A stretch of DNA of 64,000 bases from Hymenobacter jeollabukensis (GCF_005771675.1 NZ_VAJM01000001.1:558001-622000); one strand, 5' to 3'; shown: positions 1 through 9,286, counted from the first letter of the stretch. Notes: a model not told the origin generated them from the sequence alone. Numbers and translations: made by a program.

Positions 1-1
1 G

Positions 2-706
2 GTGGCCGAGGACCAGTTCCAATCTGGCCTGGCCTCGGAGCGTGACGTGGTGCTGGCCCGCAAGGAGCTGCAGAAAGCCCAGAGCAACGTGGGCAAGTCG
101 CGCAAGCAGCTGAGCATCTACGGCGTATCGGCCGACGGCACCTACACCCTGCGGGCCCCAATTTCGGGCTTCATCACGGAGAAGAACGCCACCGACCACA
201 TGCAGTTCAACGCCGACAACGTGCAGAACCTATTCACCGTGTCGAACCTCGACGACGTGTGGATTATGGCCAACGTGTTCGAGTCGGACATCTCGAAGGT
301 GAAGGAGGGCTACCAGGCCGACGTGACCACGCTGGCCTACCCCGACAAGCACTTCCAGGGCCGCATCGACAAGGTATTCAACGTGCTCGACCCGCAGGCC
401 AAGGTGATGAAAGTGCGGGTGCGCCTGGCCAACCCCGGCTACCTGCTCAAGCCCGAAATGTACGCCCGCATCAACGTGCTCAACACCGAGGACGCCAAGA
501 TGCTGGCCGTGCCCGCCGAGGCCGTCATCTTCGACAAGGACCGCAACTACGTGATGGTCTACCGCGACCGGAAGCACGTGGACACCCGCGAGGTGAAAAT
601 CGACAAGACCGTGGGCGACGTGAGCTACGTGGCCTCCGGTCTGAAGGACGGCGACGTCATCATCGCCAAAAACCAGCTGCTCGTGTACGACGAGCTTAAT
701 GACTAG
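2..706 (+). CDS. RND efflux periplasmic adaptor subunit (CusB/CzcB-like), 5'-truncated
   Basis: This is the C-terminal 234 residues of a membrane-fusion protein, which links an inner-membrane RND pump to an outer-membrane channel in the periplasm. Visible parts are the end of the alpha-hairpin (the K/Q-rich stretch around residues 15-40), the second half of the lipoyl/barrel-sandwich (LRAPISGFITEK), the beta-barrel (LDDVWIMANVFESDI) and the membrane-proximal domain ending LLVYDELND. The true start lies upstream of the window; the GTG at position 2 is only the first in-frame codon. It precedes a CusA/CzcA pump by 165 bp in the same direction, so the two are probably one operon. The outer-membrane channel gene is presumably further upstream. 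The metal cannot be read from this part. Confidence 0.9.
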   Translation: MAEDQFQSGLASERDVVLARKELQKAQSNVGKSRKQLSIYGVSADGTYTLRAPISGFITEKNATDHMQFNADNVQNLFTVSNLDDVWIMANVFESDISKVKEGYQADVTTLAYPDKHFQGRIDKVFNVLDPQAKVMKVRVRLANPGYLLKPEMYARINVLNTEDAKMLAVPAEAVIFDKDRNYVMVYRDRKHVDTREVKIDKTVGDVSYVASGLKDGDVIIAKNQLLVYDELND

Positions 707-707
707 G

Positions 708-865
708 GAGCTGCAAGCTTCAGGCTACAAGCGGCAAGTTTTTCTGCGCCGCGGCGGCCTGACCGGCCAATTCCTACTGCCTCACCGTTGCCGGCTCTGC
801 TGGCAGCCAGCCCCCCCTTTGCCTATTCTCATTGCTTGAAGCTTGCCGCTTAAAGCTTGCAGCTC
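708..865. repeat. Inverted repeat between adaptor and pump genes
   Basis: The left arm at 708-742 contains GAGCTGCAAGCTT and AAGCGGCAAGTTT. The right arm at 839-865 contains AAGCTTGCCGCTT and AAGCTTGCAGCTC. The outer 13 bp pair perfectly and the inner 13 bp pair 12/13, with 8 extra bases in the left arm. About 95 nt separate the arms. The right arm ends 6 nt before the pump start codon, so a folded transcript would place a hairpin at the ribosome-binding region. There is no T-tract, so it does not look like an intrinsic terminator. Confidence 0.75.
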
Positions 866-871
866 AACAAA

Positions 872-3800
872 ATGAACAAGTTCATCCAGGGCATCATTGC
901 CTTTTCGCTTAAAAACCGCGGGTTCGTCTTCCTGATGACGGCGGTGGCCATCGTGGCCGGGGTGGTGAGCTACCGGAATACGCCCATCGAAGCGTTTCCG
1001 GACGTCACCAACACCGAAATTACCATCATCACCCAGTGGCCCGGCCGCTCGGCGGAGGAGATTGAGAAGTTCGTGACGGCGCCGATTGAAATTGCGCTGA
1101 ACCCGGTGCAGAAGAAGACCTCGGTGCGCAGCACCTCGCTCTTCGGCCTGTCGGTGGTGAAGGTGATTTTCGACGACGGCGTGGAGGATTTCTTCGCCCG
1201 GCAGCAGGTGAATAACCTGCTGGCCGACGTGGATTTGCCCGACGGCATCGACCCGGAGGTGCAGCCGCCCTACGGCCCGACGGGCGAAATCTACCGCTAC
1301 ACCATCGAGAGCAAGGGCAAGACGGTGCGCGAGCTGAAAACCATCCAGGACTGGGTGATTGAGCGCAACCTGAAAGCCGTGCCCGGCGTGGCCGATGTGA
1401 ACAGCTTCGGCGGCGAGGTGAAGGACTACGAAATCAGCGTGGACCCCACCAAGCTGCAGACCTTCGGCATCACCCCGCTCGACGTGTACAACGCCGTGCA
1501 GCGCAGCAACATCAACGTGGGCGGTGACGTCATCAACGAGGGCCAGCAGAACTTCGTGGTGCGCGGCATCGGGCTGCTGAACAACATCAACGACATCAAC
1601 AACACGGTCATCAAGAACGTGAACGGGGCCCCGATTCTGATCAAGAACGTGGCTTCGGTGCAGGAGTCGGCGCTGCCGCGCCTGGGTAAAGTCGGGCGCG
1701 GGCTGGAGGACGACAAGGTGGAGGGCATCGTGGTGATGCGCAAGGGGGAAAACCCCTCGGAGGTCATTGCCCGCCTGCAGGACAAGGTGCAGGAGCTGAA
1801 CGAGAAGATCCTGCCCCCGGGCGTACAGATCAAGACCTTCTACGACCGGCAGCAGCTCATCGACTTCTCGACGGAGACGGTGATTCACAACCTGCTCGAA
1901 GGCATCGTGCTCGTCACGGTTATCGTGTTCCTGTTCATGGCCGACTGGCGCACCACCGTCATCGTGTCGGTGATTATCCCGCTGGCTTTGCTCTTCGCCT
2001 TTATCTGCCTGCGGCTGAAGGGCATGAGCGCGAACCTGCTGAGCATGGGCGCCATCGACTTCGGTATCATCATCGACGGCGCGGTGGTGATGGTGGAGGG
2101 CCTCTTTGTGGCGCTGGACCACGAGGCGCACAAAAAGGGCATGGAGCGGTTCAACAAGCTGGCCAAGCTCGGCCTGATCAAGAAGACCGGCCGCGACATG
2201 GGCAAGGCCATCTTCTTCTCCAAGGCCATCATCATCACCGCTTTGCTGCCCATCTTCTCCTTCGAGAAAGTGGAGGGCAAGATGTTCTCGCCCCTGGCCT
2301 GGACGCTCGGCTTCGCCCTGCTCGGCGCCCTGATTTTCACGCTGACGCTGGTGCCGGTGCTGGCCTCCATCCTGCTCAAGAAGAACGTGTGGGAGAAGGA
2401 TAACTTCTTCGTGCGGGGCATCAACCGCGGCGCCCAGCGCTTCTTCCGCTTCACCTACGCCCGCAAAGGCATCAGCCTGCTCATTGCCACCATCGTGGTG
2501 GCCGGCGGCCTCGGGGCCTTCAAGTTCCTGGGCTCGGAGTTCCTGCCGGAGCTGAACGAAGGCTCGATTTACGTGCGGGCCCAGCTGCCGCTGAGCATCG
2601 GGCTGGACGAGTCCAACAAGCTCTGCAACGAGATGCGCGGGGTGTTCCTGAGCTTTCCGGAGGTGTCGGACGTGGTGAGCCAGACCGGCCGCCCCAACGA
2701 CGGCACCGACCCGACGGGCTTCTACAACAACGAGTTCCTGGTGCAGATCAAGCACACCAAGGACGTGCAGAACAAGATGAAGTCGGCCGCCTACCGGGCC
2801 CAGCTCATCGAGCACATGAAGGCGAAACTCAACCGCTTCCCCGGCGTGGACTTCAACTTCTCGCAGCCTATCATGGACAACGTGGAGGAAGCCGCCTCGG
2901 GCGTGAAAGGCTCCATTGCCGTCAAAATCTACGGCACCGACCTCAAGCTGATGGAGGAAAAAGGCCGCGAGGTGTACGCCGTGCTCAAAAAGATTAAGGG
3001 CATCGACGACCTGGGCGCGCTGCGCAACATCGGCCAGCCGGAGCTGCACGTGGAGCTGGACGAGAACAAGATGGCCAGCTACGGCGTGGACAAGGCCGAC
3101 GCCAACGCGGTGCTGGAAATGGCCGTGGGCGGCAAGCAGGCCACCCAGCTCTACGAGGGCGAGCGGAAATTCCCCATCCGCGTCCGCTACGAGCAGCAGT
3201 ACCGCTCGACGCCCGCCCAGATTGCCCAGCTGATGGTGCCCACCCAAGCGGGCAAGACCATCCCGATTTCGGAAATAGCCACCATCGGCCCCGTGAACGG
3301 CCCCTCCCTCATCTACCGCGACGACAACAAGCGCTTCGCCGCCGTGAAATTCTCGATTCGGGGCCGCGACATGGGCTCGACCATCGAGGAAGCTCAGAAG
3401 AAGGTGGAGCAGGCCGTGCACCTGCCCAAGGGCTACACCATGAAGTGGACCGGTGACTTCGAAAACCAGCGCCGCGCCACCCAGCGCCTCACCCAGGTAG
3501 TGCCCATCTCGCTCGGGCTGATCTTCTTCATCCTCTTCATCCTCTTCGGCAACCTCAAGGACGCCGGGCTGGTGCTGCTGAACGTGCCCTTCGCCATCAT
3601 CGGCGGCGTGGCCGCGCTGCTCATCACGCACACCAACTTCTCGATTTCGGCCGGTATCGGCTTCATCGCGCTGTTCGGTATCTGCATTCAGAACGGGGTG
3701 ATTCTCATCTCGGTGTTCAAGCAGAACATGCTGCGCAAGATGAGCCTCGACCGGAGCATCTACGACGGGGTGACCAGCCGGGTGCGCCCGGTGGTGATGA

Positions 3801-4036
3801 CCGCCCTGATGGCCACCATCGGCCTGATGCCGGCCGCCATCAGCACCGGCATCGGCTCCGAAACCTCCAAGCCCCTGGCCATCGTGGTTATCGGCGGCCT
3901 CATCACCGGCACCATCCTGACGCTGTTCATCTTCCCCTTGATTTTCGAGCGCGCCTACCGCGCCGAGCACAGTAAGTACGGCCCGCACACCGACGCCGAG
4001 CTGCACCCCGAAACCGAAGCCGTGCTCGTGCACTAA
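872..4036 (+). CDS. CusA/CzcA-family heavy-metal efflux RND permease (first copy)
   Basis: A full-length RND pump of 1,054 aa, the usual size for heavy-metal RND proteins. It exports metal ions from periplasm or cytoplasm through the trimeric tripartite complex, driven by protons. The TM4 signature DFGIIIDGAVVMVE begins at D396, and D402 and E409 are typical proton-relay positions of the family. Two large periplasmic loops and about 12 membrane segments are visible. The ATG at 872 is preferred over a TTG at 857 because the paralogue starts identically (MNKFIQGI). The methionines that coordinate copper in E. coli CusA appear absent: the LYMPS-like region here is IYVRAQ and the second Met region is FYNNEF. 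A CzcA/CnrA-like metal (Co, Zn, Ni, Cd) or another cation is therefore as likely as Cu/Ag. Confidence 0.93.
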   Translation: MNKFIQGIIAFSLKNRGFVFLMTAVAIVAGVVSYRNTPIEAFPDVTNTEITIITQWPGRSAEEIEKFVTAPIEIALNPVQKKTSVRSTSLFGLSVVKVIFDDGVEDFFARQQVNNLLADVDLPDGIDPEVQPPYGPTGEIYRYTIESKGKTVRELKTIQDWVIERNLKAVPGVADVNSFGGEVKDYEISVDPTKLQTFGITPLDVYNAVQRSNINVGGDVINEGQQNFVVRGIGLLNNINDINNTVIKNVNGAPILIKNVASVQESALPRLGKVGRGLEDDKVEGIVVMRKGENPSEVIARLQDKVQELNEKILPPGVQIKTFYDRQQLIDFSTETVIHNLLEGIVLVTVIVFLFMADWRTTVIVSVIIPLALLFAFICLRLKGMSANLLSMGAIDFGIIIDGAVVMVEGLFVALDHEAHKKGMERFNKLAKLGLIKKTGRDMGKAIFFSKAIIITALLPIFSFEKVEGKMFSPLAWTLGFALLGALIFTLTLVPVLASILLKKNVWEKDNFFVRGINRGAQRFFRFTYARKGISLLIATIVVAGGLGAFKFLGSEFLPELNEGSIYVRAQLPLSIGLDESNKLCNEMRGVFLSFPEVSDVVSQTGRPNDGTDPTGFYNNEFLVQIKHTKDVQNKMKSAAYRAQLIEHMKAKLNRFPGVDFNFSQPIMDNVEEAASGVKGSIAVKIYGTDLKLMEEKGREVYAVLKKIKGIDDLGALRNIGQPELHVELDENKMASYGVDKADANAVLEMAVGGKQATQLYEGERKFPIRVRYEQQYRSTPAQIAQLMVPTQAGKTIPISEIATIGPVNGPSLIYRDDNKRFAAVKFSIRGRDMGSTIEEAQKKVEQAVHLPKGYTMKWTGDFENQRRATQRLTQVVPISLGLIFFILFILFGNLKDAGLVLLNVPFAIIGGVAALLITHTNFSISAGIGFIALFGICIQNGVILISVFKQNMLRKMSLDRSIYDGVTSRVRPVVMTALMATIGLMPAAISTGIGSETSKPLAIVVIGGLITGTILTLFIFPLIFERAYRAEHSKYGPHTDAELHPETEAVLVH

Positions 4037-4125
4037 CGGCCCGCCGCCCCGGTTGCCCGGGCCTGCCGCGGCAGCCCGGCGGCCGGTTGGCCGACGCCCC
4101 CACTCCCCTGTTCCCCACTTCCGCC

Positions 4126-4710
4126 ATGCTTCGCCTTCCCGCTTCCGTGCTACACGCGCTGCTGCTCTTTGCCGGCCTTATCGGGCTGGGCGCGGTGCTC
4201 TTCGTGCTCGACTGGTACACGCTGGCCCGGCCGGGGCTGGTGGCGGGGCTCCTGCTGCTCGTCACGGCCGGCAAGCTGTGGTACTGCGGCCGGGCCGTGC
4301 TGGGCTGGATCCGGCGCACGGTGGATTCGACCGAGCACCTGCACCACCTGACCACCTTCATGGCCCTGACGGTGCTGCTCATCATCACCTCCTACGCCCT
4401 CGATTACTACTGCCTGCACCGCATCTACCCCGGGGCATTCCGGCTGCCCTTCGGCGAGCGGGACCCGCTGGGCCAGCTGCTCACTTTCTTCTACCTGAGC
4501 GCGGGCACCTTCACCACCGCCGGCAGCAACGAGGTGTACCCCACCACCCTGCTCGGGCAGTGCTACGTGACCAGCGAAATGCTCATCGGCTATGCCACCA
4601 CGGTGCTGGTGGTGGCCAACCTGGCCCACCTGCGCCACCTGTTCCGCGCGGCGTACCGGCGCGGGCGGCAGCAACGGGCCGCGGTCGGCCCGGCCGGACA
4701 GTTCTTCTGA
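4126..4710 (+). CDS. Small membrane protein with K+-channel-like pore region
   Basis: 194 aa starting at ATG 4126; the open frame extends upstream only through a TTG. Hydrophobic segments lie at about residues 6-26, 33-50 and 76-96, then a re-entrant hydrophobic stretch at about 117-130 and a last helix at about 143-165. The order TM, pore helix, filter, TM matches the two-TM ion-channel fold. The filter region T130 T131 A132 G133 S134 N135 E136 V137 Y138 P139 aligns with the classic TTVGYGDxYP. GYG has become GSN, so potassium selectivity is doubtful. The following SEMLIGY segment resembles the inner helix of bacterial channels (EALIGYG). It sits 90 bp after one metal pump and ahead of a second, with a terminator behind it. 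Function is inferred from fold only. Confidence 0.75.
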   Translation: MLRLPASVLHALLLFAGLIGLGAVLFVLDWYTLARPGLVAGLLLLVTAGKLWYCGRAVLGWIRRTVDSTEHLHHLTTFMALTVLLIITSYALDYYCLHRIYPGAFRLPFGERDPLGQLLTFFYLSAGTFTTAGSNEVYPTTLLGQCYVTSEMLIGYATTVLVVANLAHLRHLFRAAYRRGRQQRAAVGPAGQFF

Positions 4711-4735
4711 TTACCCTTTCAAGGTTTGGTGAGAG

Positions 4736-4765
4736 AAAAGCCCGTCGTGTTTCACGGCGGGTTTT
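4736..4765 (+). terminator. Rho-independent terminator after the channel-like gene
   Basis: Stem with CCCGTCGTG paired to CACGGCGGG (one G-T pair) around a two-base TT loop, flanked by AAAA upstream and TTTTCT downstream. It lies 26 bp after the stop codon and 208 bp before the second RND pump, so the second pump probably has its own promoter. Confidence 0.65.
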
Positions 4766-4972
4766 CTGCCAAACCAGGCCTTCATTCCGCCTACATCCCA
4801 GCCTCACCATCTTCTACCCTATGCCCCGCCTCCCCGCCTCCTAAACCAGCCCGTTCGCCTCCGCTGCCGCCTGCCCGATTTGGGCGGGCGGCTTCGTGGC
4901 GTTTAGTGCTCCTGCCTTCAGCGTTTTTCCTCACCACCTCTTTTCCCGACCGGCTCATGCCGGCGCATCCCG

Positions 4973-7900
4973 ATGAATAAATTCATTCAGGGCATCATTT
5001 CCTTTTCGCTGAAGAACCGCTTCTTCGTGTTCTTCCTCACGGCCCTGCTGGTGGCCGGCGGCATCTTCAGCTACCTGCACACGCCCATCGAGGCGTTTCC
5101 CGACGTCACCAACACCCAGATTATCATCGTGAGCCAGTGGCCGGGCCGCTCGGCGCAGGAAGTGGAGCGGTTCGTGTCGGTGCCCATCGAGGTGGCCATG
5201 AACTCGGTGCAGAAGAAGTCCAACATGCGCTCCATCAGCATGTTCGGGCTGTCGGTCATCAAAATCAACTTCGACGACGACGTGGAGGACTTCTTCGCCC
5301 GGCAGCAGGTCAACAACCTGCTGGCCGGCGTGAACTTCCCCGAGGGCTGCGAAAACCACGTGCAGCCGCCCTACGGCCCCACCGGCGAGATTTTCCGCTA
5401 CACCGTGCAGAGCAAGGCCGGCCGCAACACCAACGATTTGCTGGCCATCCAGGACTGGACGGTGGAGCGGGCCCTGAAATCGGTGCCGGGCGTGGCCGAC
5501 ATTGCAGCCTTCGGCGGCACCAAGAAAATCTACGAAATCAGCGTCGACCCGGCCCAGCTGCAGAAGTATAACCTCACCCCCGCCGACGTGTATGAGGCCG
5601 TGCAGAAAAGCAACCTCAACGTGGGCGGCGACGTGATTGAGAAGAACGGGCAGGCCTACGTGGTGCGCGGCATCGGCCTGCTCAACAAGCCCGACGACAT
5701 CGGCAACATCATCGTCGACGAGGTCAACAACACGCCCATTCTGGTGCGCAACGTGGCCCGGGTGGCCGAAAGCCACGCCCCGCGCGTGGGCCAGGCCGGC
5801 CTCGACGGCAACGACGACGTGGTGGAGGGTATCGTGATTATGCGCAAGGGCGAAAACCCGGCCGAGGTGCTGGGGCGCGTCAAGGCCAAAATCGAGGAGC
5901 TAAACACCAAGGTGCTGCCCGCCGACGTGAAGCTGGTGACCTTCTACGACCGGGACCGGCTCATGGAATTCTGCACCCACACCGTGATTCACAACCTGGT
6001 GGAGGGCATTCTGCTGGTCACGCTCATCGTGTTCCTGTTCATGGCCGACTGGCGCACCACGCTCATCGTGAGCATCATCATCCCGCTCTCGTTGCTCTTT
6101 GCCTTCATCTGCCTGCGGCTGAAAGGCATGTCGGCCAACCTGCTGAGCATGGGCGCCATCGACTTCGGCATCATCATCGACGGGGCCGTGGTGATGGTGG
6201 AGGGTCTGTTCGTGGTGCTCGACCACAAGGCCCATCAGGTGGGCATGCCCACCTACAACAAGCTGGCGAAGCTGGGCCTCATCAAGAAGACTGGCAAGGA
6301 GTTGGGCAAGGCCATCTTCTTCTCCAAGCTCATCATCCTGACCTGCCTGCTGCCCATTTTCGCCTTCGAGAAGGTGGAAGGCAAGATGTTCAGCCCCCTG
6401 GCCTGGACCCTGGGCTTTGCCCTGCTCGGCGCCCTCATCCTGACCCTGACCTTCGTGCCGGTCATGGCCTCCATCCTGCTCAACCGGAACGTGCGGGAAA
6501 AGAACAACCCCATCGTCAACTTCTTCGACCGCATCGTCACCCGCGGCTTTGCCTTCACCTACGCCCACCGCCGCCTGAGTCTGCTGGTGAGCTTTGCCAT
6601 CATGGCCGTGGCCCTGTACTCGTTTAAGTTCCTGGGCTCGGAGTTTCTGCCCGAGCTGAACGAGGGCGCCCTGTGGGTGGAAGCCAAGCTGCCCATGTCG
6701 TCGTCCCTCACCGAGACGACCCGGAAAGTGGCCGAGTTTCGCAAGATTCTGGGCTCCTTCCCCGAAGTCAACGGGGTGCTGAGCCAGACCGGCCGCTCCA
6801 ACGACGGCACCGACCCCTCGGGCATGTACTACGTGCAGTGCCAGGTAAACCTGAAGCCCAAAGAGGAATGGACGCGCAAGATTTCCAAGGAGCAGCTCAT
6901 CGACCAGATGGACCAGAAGCTGCGCCAGTACCCCGGCGTCATCTATAACTACTCCCAGCCCATCATCGACAACGTGGCCGAGGCCGTGGCCGGCATCAAC
7001 GCCTCGCTGGCCGTCAAAATCTTCGGCAACGACCTGGAAACCATCGACCAGAAAGCTGACTCGGTGGCCGCCATCCTCAAGGGCGTGCGCGGCGTGAAGG
7101 ACCTGGGCATCATGCGCAACCTGGGCCAGCCCGAAATGAGCGTGCTGCTCGATGAAGGCCGCATGGCCGTCTACGGCGTGCGCACCGCCGACGCGCAGAC
7201 GGTGGTGGAAATGGCCATCGGCGGCAAAGCAGCCACCCAGCTCTTCGAGGGCGAGCGGAAGTTCGACGTGCGCATCCGCTACCCCGAGCAGTACCGCTCG
7301 ACTGAGGAGCAGATTCGGGAACTGCGGGTTCCCACCATCCACGGCGGCAAAGTAGCCCTCAAGGAAATTGCCGACGTACGCACCATCACCGGCCCGGCCT
7401 TCGTGTACCACGACAACGGGCAGCGCTTCATTGCCGTCAAATTCAGCATCCGCGACCGGGACATGGGCTCCACCATCGCCGAGGCGCAGAAGAAGGTCGA
7501 CAAGCAGATTCACCTGCCCAAGGGCTACAGCATTGCCTGGGCCGGGGAGTTTGAAAACCAGGTGCGCGCCACCAAGCGTCTCACCCAGGTGGTGCCGGTG
7601 TCGCTGGTTATCATCTTCATCCTGCTCTTCATCACCTTTGGCAACGCCAAGGACGCCGGCTTGGTGCTGGTCAACGTGCCCTTCGCCCTCATCGGCGGCA
7701 TCGCGGCCCTGCACCTGACGCACACCAACTTCAGCATCTCGGCCGGCATCGGCTTTATCGCCCTCTTCGGCATCTGCATTCAGAACGGGGTGATTCTCAT
7801 CACCGTGTTCAAGCAGAACCTGCGCCAAAAGCTCACGCTCGACGAATCCTTGCGCCTGGGCGTGGCCTCCCGCGTGCGCCCGGTGGTGATGACCGCCCTG

Positions 7901-8110
7901 ATGGCCATGATTGGCCTGTTTCCGGCCGCGCTGAGCACCGGCATCGGCTCCGAAACGCAAAAGCCGCTGGCCATCGTGGTGATTGGCGGGCTGGTGTCGG
8001 CCACGGTGCTGACGCTGCTGGTATTCCCGCTGGTGTTCCGCTGGGCCTACGCCTCCCTGCACCAGGATGCGCCCGCCGCCCCGGCCGAGCGGCAGCTGGC
8101 CACGGCGTAG
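4973..8110 (+). CDS. CusA/CzcA-family heavy-metal efflux RND permease (second copy)
   Basis: 1,045 aa, colinear with the first copy along its whole length (same MNKFIQGI start, DFGIIIDGAVVMVE from D397, same FLPELNEG region). It is clearly a paralogue, but with many substitutions in the periplasmic substrate-binding loops (GALWVEAKLPM against GSIYVRAQLPL; SGMYYVQCQ against TGFYNNEFL). No adaptor gene accompanies it, so it may share the upstream adaptor or use one encoded elsewhere. RND pumps work as trimers with an adaptor and an outer-membrane duct. Copper-type Met ligands are again not evident at the aligned sites. Recent duplication is unlikely given the divergence; different metal specificity is an inference. 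Confidence 0.92.
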   Translation: MNKFIQGIISFSLKNRFFVFFLTALLVAGGIFSYLHTPIEAFPDVTNTQIIIVSQWPGRSAQEVERFVSVPIEVAMNSVQKKSNMRSISMFGLSVIKINFDDDVEDFFARQQVNNLLAGVNFPEGCENHVQPPYGPTGEIFRYTVQSKAGRNTNDLLAIQDWTVERALKSVPGVADIAAFGGTKKIYEISVDPAQLQKYNLTPADVYEAVQKSNLNVGGDVIEKNGQAYVVRGIGLLNKPDDIGNIIVDEVNNTPILVRNVARVAESHAPRVGQAGLDGNDDVVEGIVIMRKGENPAEVLGRVKAKIEELNTKVLPADVKLVTFYDRDRLMEFCTHTVIHNLVEGILLVTLIVFLFMADWRTTLIVSIIIPLSLLFAFICLRLKGMSANLLSMGAIDFGIIIDGAVVMVEGLFVVLDHKAHQVGMPTYNKLAKLGLIKKTGKELGKAIFFSKLIILTCLLPIFAFEKVEGKMFSPLAWTLGFALLGALILTLTFVPVMASILLNRNVREKNNPIVNFFDRIVTRGFAFTYAHRRLSLLVSFAIMAVALYSFKFLGSEFLPELNEGALWVEAKLPMSSSLTETTRKVAEFRKILGSFPEVNGVLSQTGRSNDGTDPSGMYYVQCQVNLKPKEEWTRKISKEQLIDQMDQKLRQYPGVIYNYSQPIIDNVAEAVAGINASLAVKIFGNDLETIDQKADSVAAILKGVRGVKDLGIMRNLGQPEMSVLLDEGRMAVYGVRTADAQTVVEMAIGGKAATQLFEGERKFDVRIRYPEQYRSTEEQIRELRVPTIHGGKVALKEIADVRTITGPAFVYHDNGQRFIAVKFSIRDRDMGSTIAEAQKKVDKQIHLPKGYSIAWAGEFENQVRATKRLTQVVPVSLVIIFILLFITFGNAKDAGLVLVNVPFALIGGIAALHLTHTNFSISAGIGFIALFGICIQNGVILITVFKQNLRQKLTLDESLRLGVASRVRPVVMTALMAMIGLFPAALSTGIGSETQKPLAIVVIGGLVSATVLTLLVFPLVFRWAYASLHQDAPAAPAERQLATA

Positions 8111-8221
8111 GCAGCCCGGAAAGTTCTCCGGCCCCGCCTGTCGCGCCGGTTCGGGCGCAGGCGCGGCACCGGTTTTTCCGCCTTGCTCGTTCCTTTTTCC
8201 ACCGTTCCGAACGAGTTTCCG

Positions 8222-8252
8222 AAAGCCCCTGACCACTGGCCAGGGGCTTTTT
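8222..8252 (+). terminator. Rho-independent terminator after second RND pump
   Basis: AAAGCCCCTG pairs with CAGGGGCTTT and is followed by TT. It lies 112 bp after the pump stop codon and separates the efflux block from the next gene. Confidence 0.8.
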
Positions 8253-8348
8253 GCTTGAATTGCCCGCCCCCATTGCCAGGATTCGCGACCTGCAACCCGC
8301 GCCCGGCTTCCGGGGTAAACAAGCTGACAATCAAACCCTATCCGCACC

Positions 8349-9218
8349 ATGAACCAGCACCCAAACCGCCGCCCGGACGAATTCGACGACCGGAGCCGCA
8401 ACCAGCATAACCGCCACGATGAGCGCCGCCCCCACGACCGGTTCGGCGACAACTACGAGCCGCGCCGCCACGACTATTGGCGCGAAGAGCCCCGCGACGA
8501 GCAGGGCCGCTTCCGCAGCCGCTGGGACCAGCCTCACGAAGCCGATGACCGCCGCCGCCACCAGGAAGACGACGACCGCCGCCGCGGCTTCAGCCACTAC
8601 GGCGACTACGCCGGTTCCGACCGGGGCCGCGGCTACGGGGCCGGCCGCCCGGAAGCCGGCCGCGCCGACTACACCCGCCGCCCAGACGATGACAGCCGCC
8701 GCCCGAGCCGCGACGCCGACAGCCGGGGCTACCACCCCGAAGGCACCTCCGGCTACCTCAGCGACCGGCGCACCGATGACCGCGACACCTCCCGCCACGC
8801 CCGGGACAATTCGGGCCGCCGGGGCTACGACGACGCCCGCAACTTGCCCTCGCGCCGCGACTTCGACCAGCGCCCCAGCCATTCCTCCGAAAGCTACCGC
8901 GACAACTTCGCCAGCCGCCCCGAGCCCCGCGACGAAGAATCGCGCCAGGATTACCGCCGCACTCCGGACCGCCGCACTCCGGACCGCCCCGAACAGCGCC
9001 GCCGCTACGACGGTAGCAACCGCGACGGCGCCCGCTCGGACTACGGCTACGGCGACGACTACAGCAGCAGCCTCTACGACCCGAACAGTCGCAACAGTGC
9101 CTTCCGCCGCCCCGAGGACAACCGTAATGCGCCGCGCGACCAGGCTGAGCGGCGCGGCCGGGACAGCCGCCGCGGCTGGAGCGACACGCCCGACCTGGGC
9201 AACCAGCGCCGCCGCTAA
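8349..9218 (+). CDS. Arg/Asp/Tyr-rich intrinsically disordered protein
   Basis: 289 aa starting at ATG 8349 and made almost entirely of R, D, Y, S, G, N, E, Q, H and P, with very few hydrophobic residues and no signal peptide or membrane segment. Short motifs recur (DDRR, RRGYDD, YRDN, RTPDRRTPDR). Third codon positions are strongly G/C in this frame, which supports it over an Ala/Val-rich frame antisense to it. Composition resembles RGG/RDY-type low-complexity proteins that bind nucleic acid or form condensates, or desiccation-protective hydrophilins. No recognised domain, so function is unknown. A perfect 15-bp terminator stem follows it. Confidence 0.75.
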   Translation: MNQHPNRRPDEFDDRSRNQHNRHDERRPHDRFGDNYEPRRHDYWREEPRDEQGRFRSRWDQPHEADDRRRHQEDDDRRRGFSHYGDYAGSDRGRGYGAGRPEAGRADYTRRPDDDSRRPSRDADSRGYHPEGTSGYLSDRRTDDRDTSRHARDNSGRRGYDDARNLPSRRDFDQRPSHSSESYRDNFASRPEPRDEESRQDYRRTPDRRTPDRPEQRRRYDGSNRDGARSDYGYGDDYSSSLYDPNSRNSAFRRPEDNRNAPRDQAERRGRDSRRGWSDTPDLGNQRRR

Positions 9219-9242
9219 GCCCGGTAGGTCACCGGATCCGTA

Positions 9243-9286
9243 ACAAAGCGGCCCGTAGCAACCTGCGTTGTTACGGGCCGCTTTGT
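9243..9286 (+). terminator. Terminator-like perfect inverted repeat
   Basis: ACAAAGCGGCCCGTA pairs perfectly over 15 bp with TACGGGCCGCTTTGT around a 14-nt loop, 24 bp after the stop of the disordered-protein gene. The T-run is weak (TTTGT), but position and stem strength suggest a terminator. Confidence 0.7.

Noticed and set aside
782-4033. 1,083-aa open frame antisense to the first RND pump
   Set aside because: It is a shadow frame produced by G/C-rich third positions. Its protein is His/Val/Asp-repetitive with no domain, while the opposite strand encodes a complete RND pump.
5900-8452. 850-aa open frame antisense to the second RND pump
   Set aside because: Same shadow pattern; the sense strand encodes conserved pump motifs throughout.
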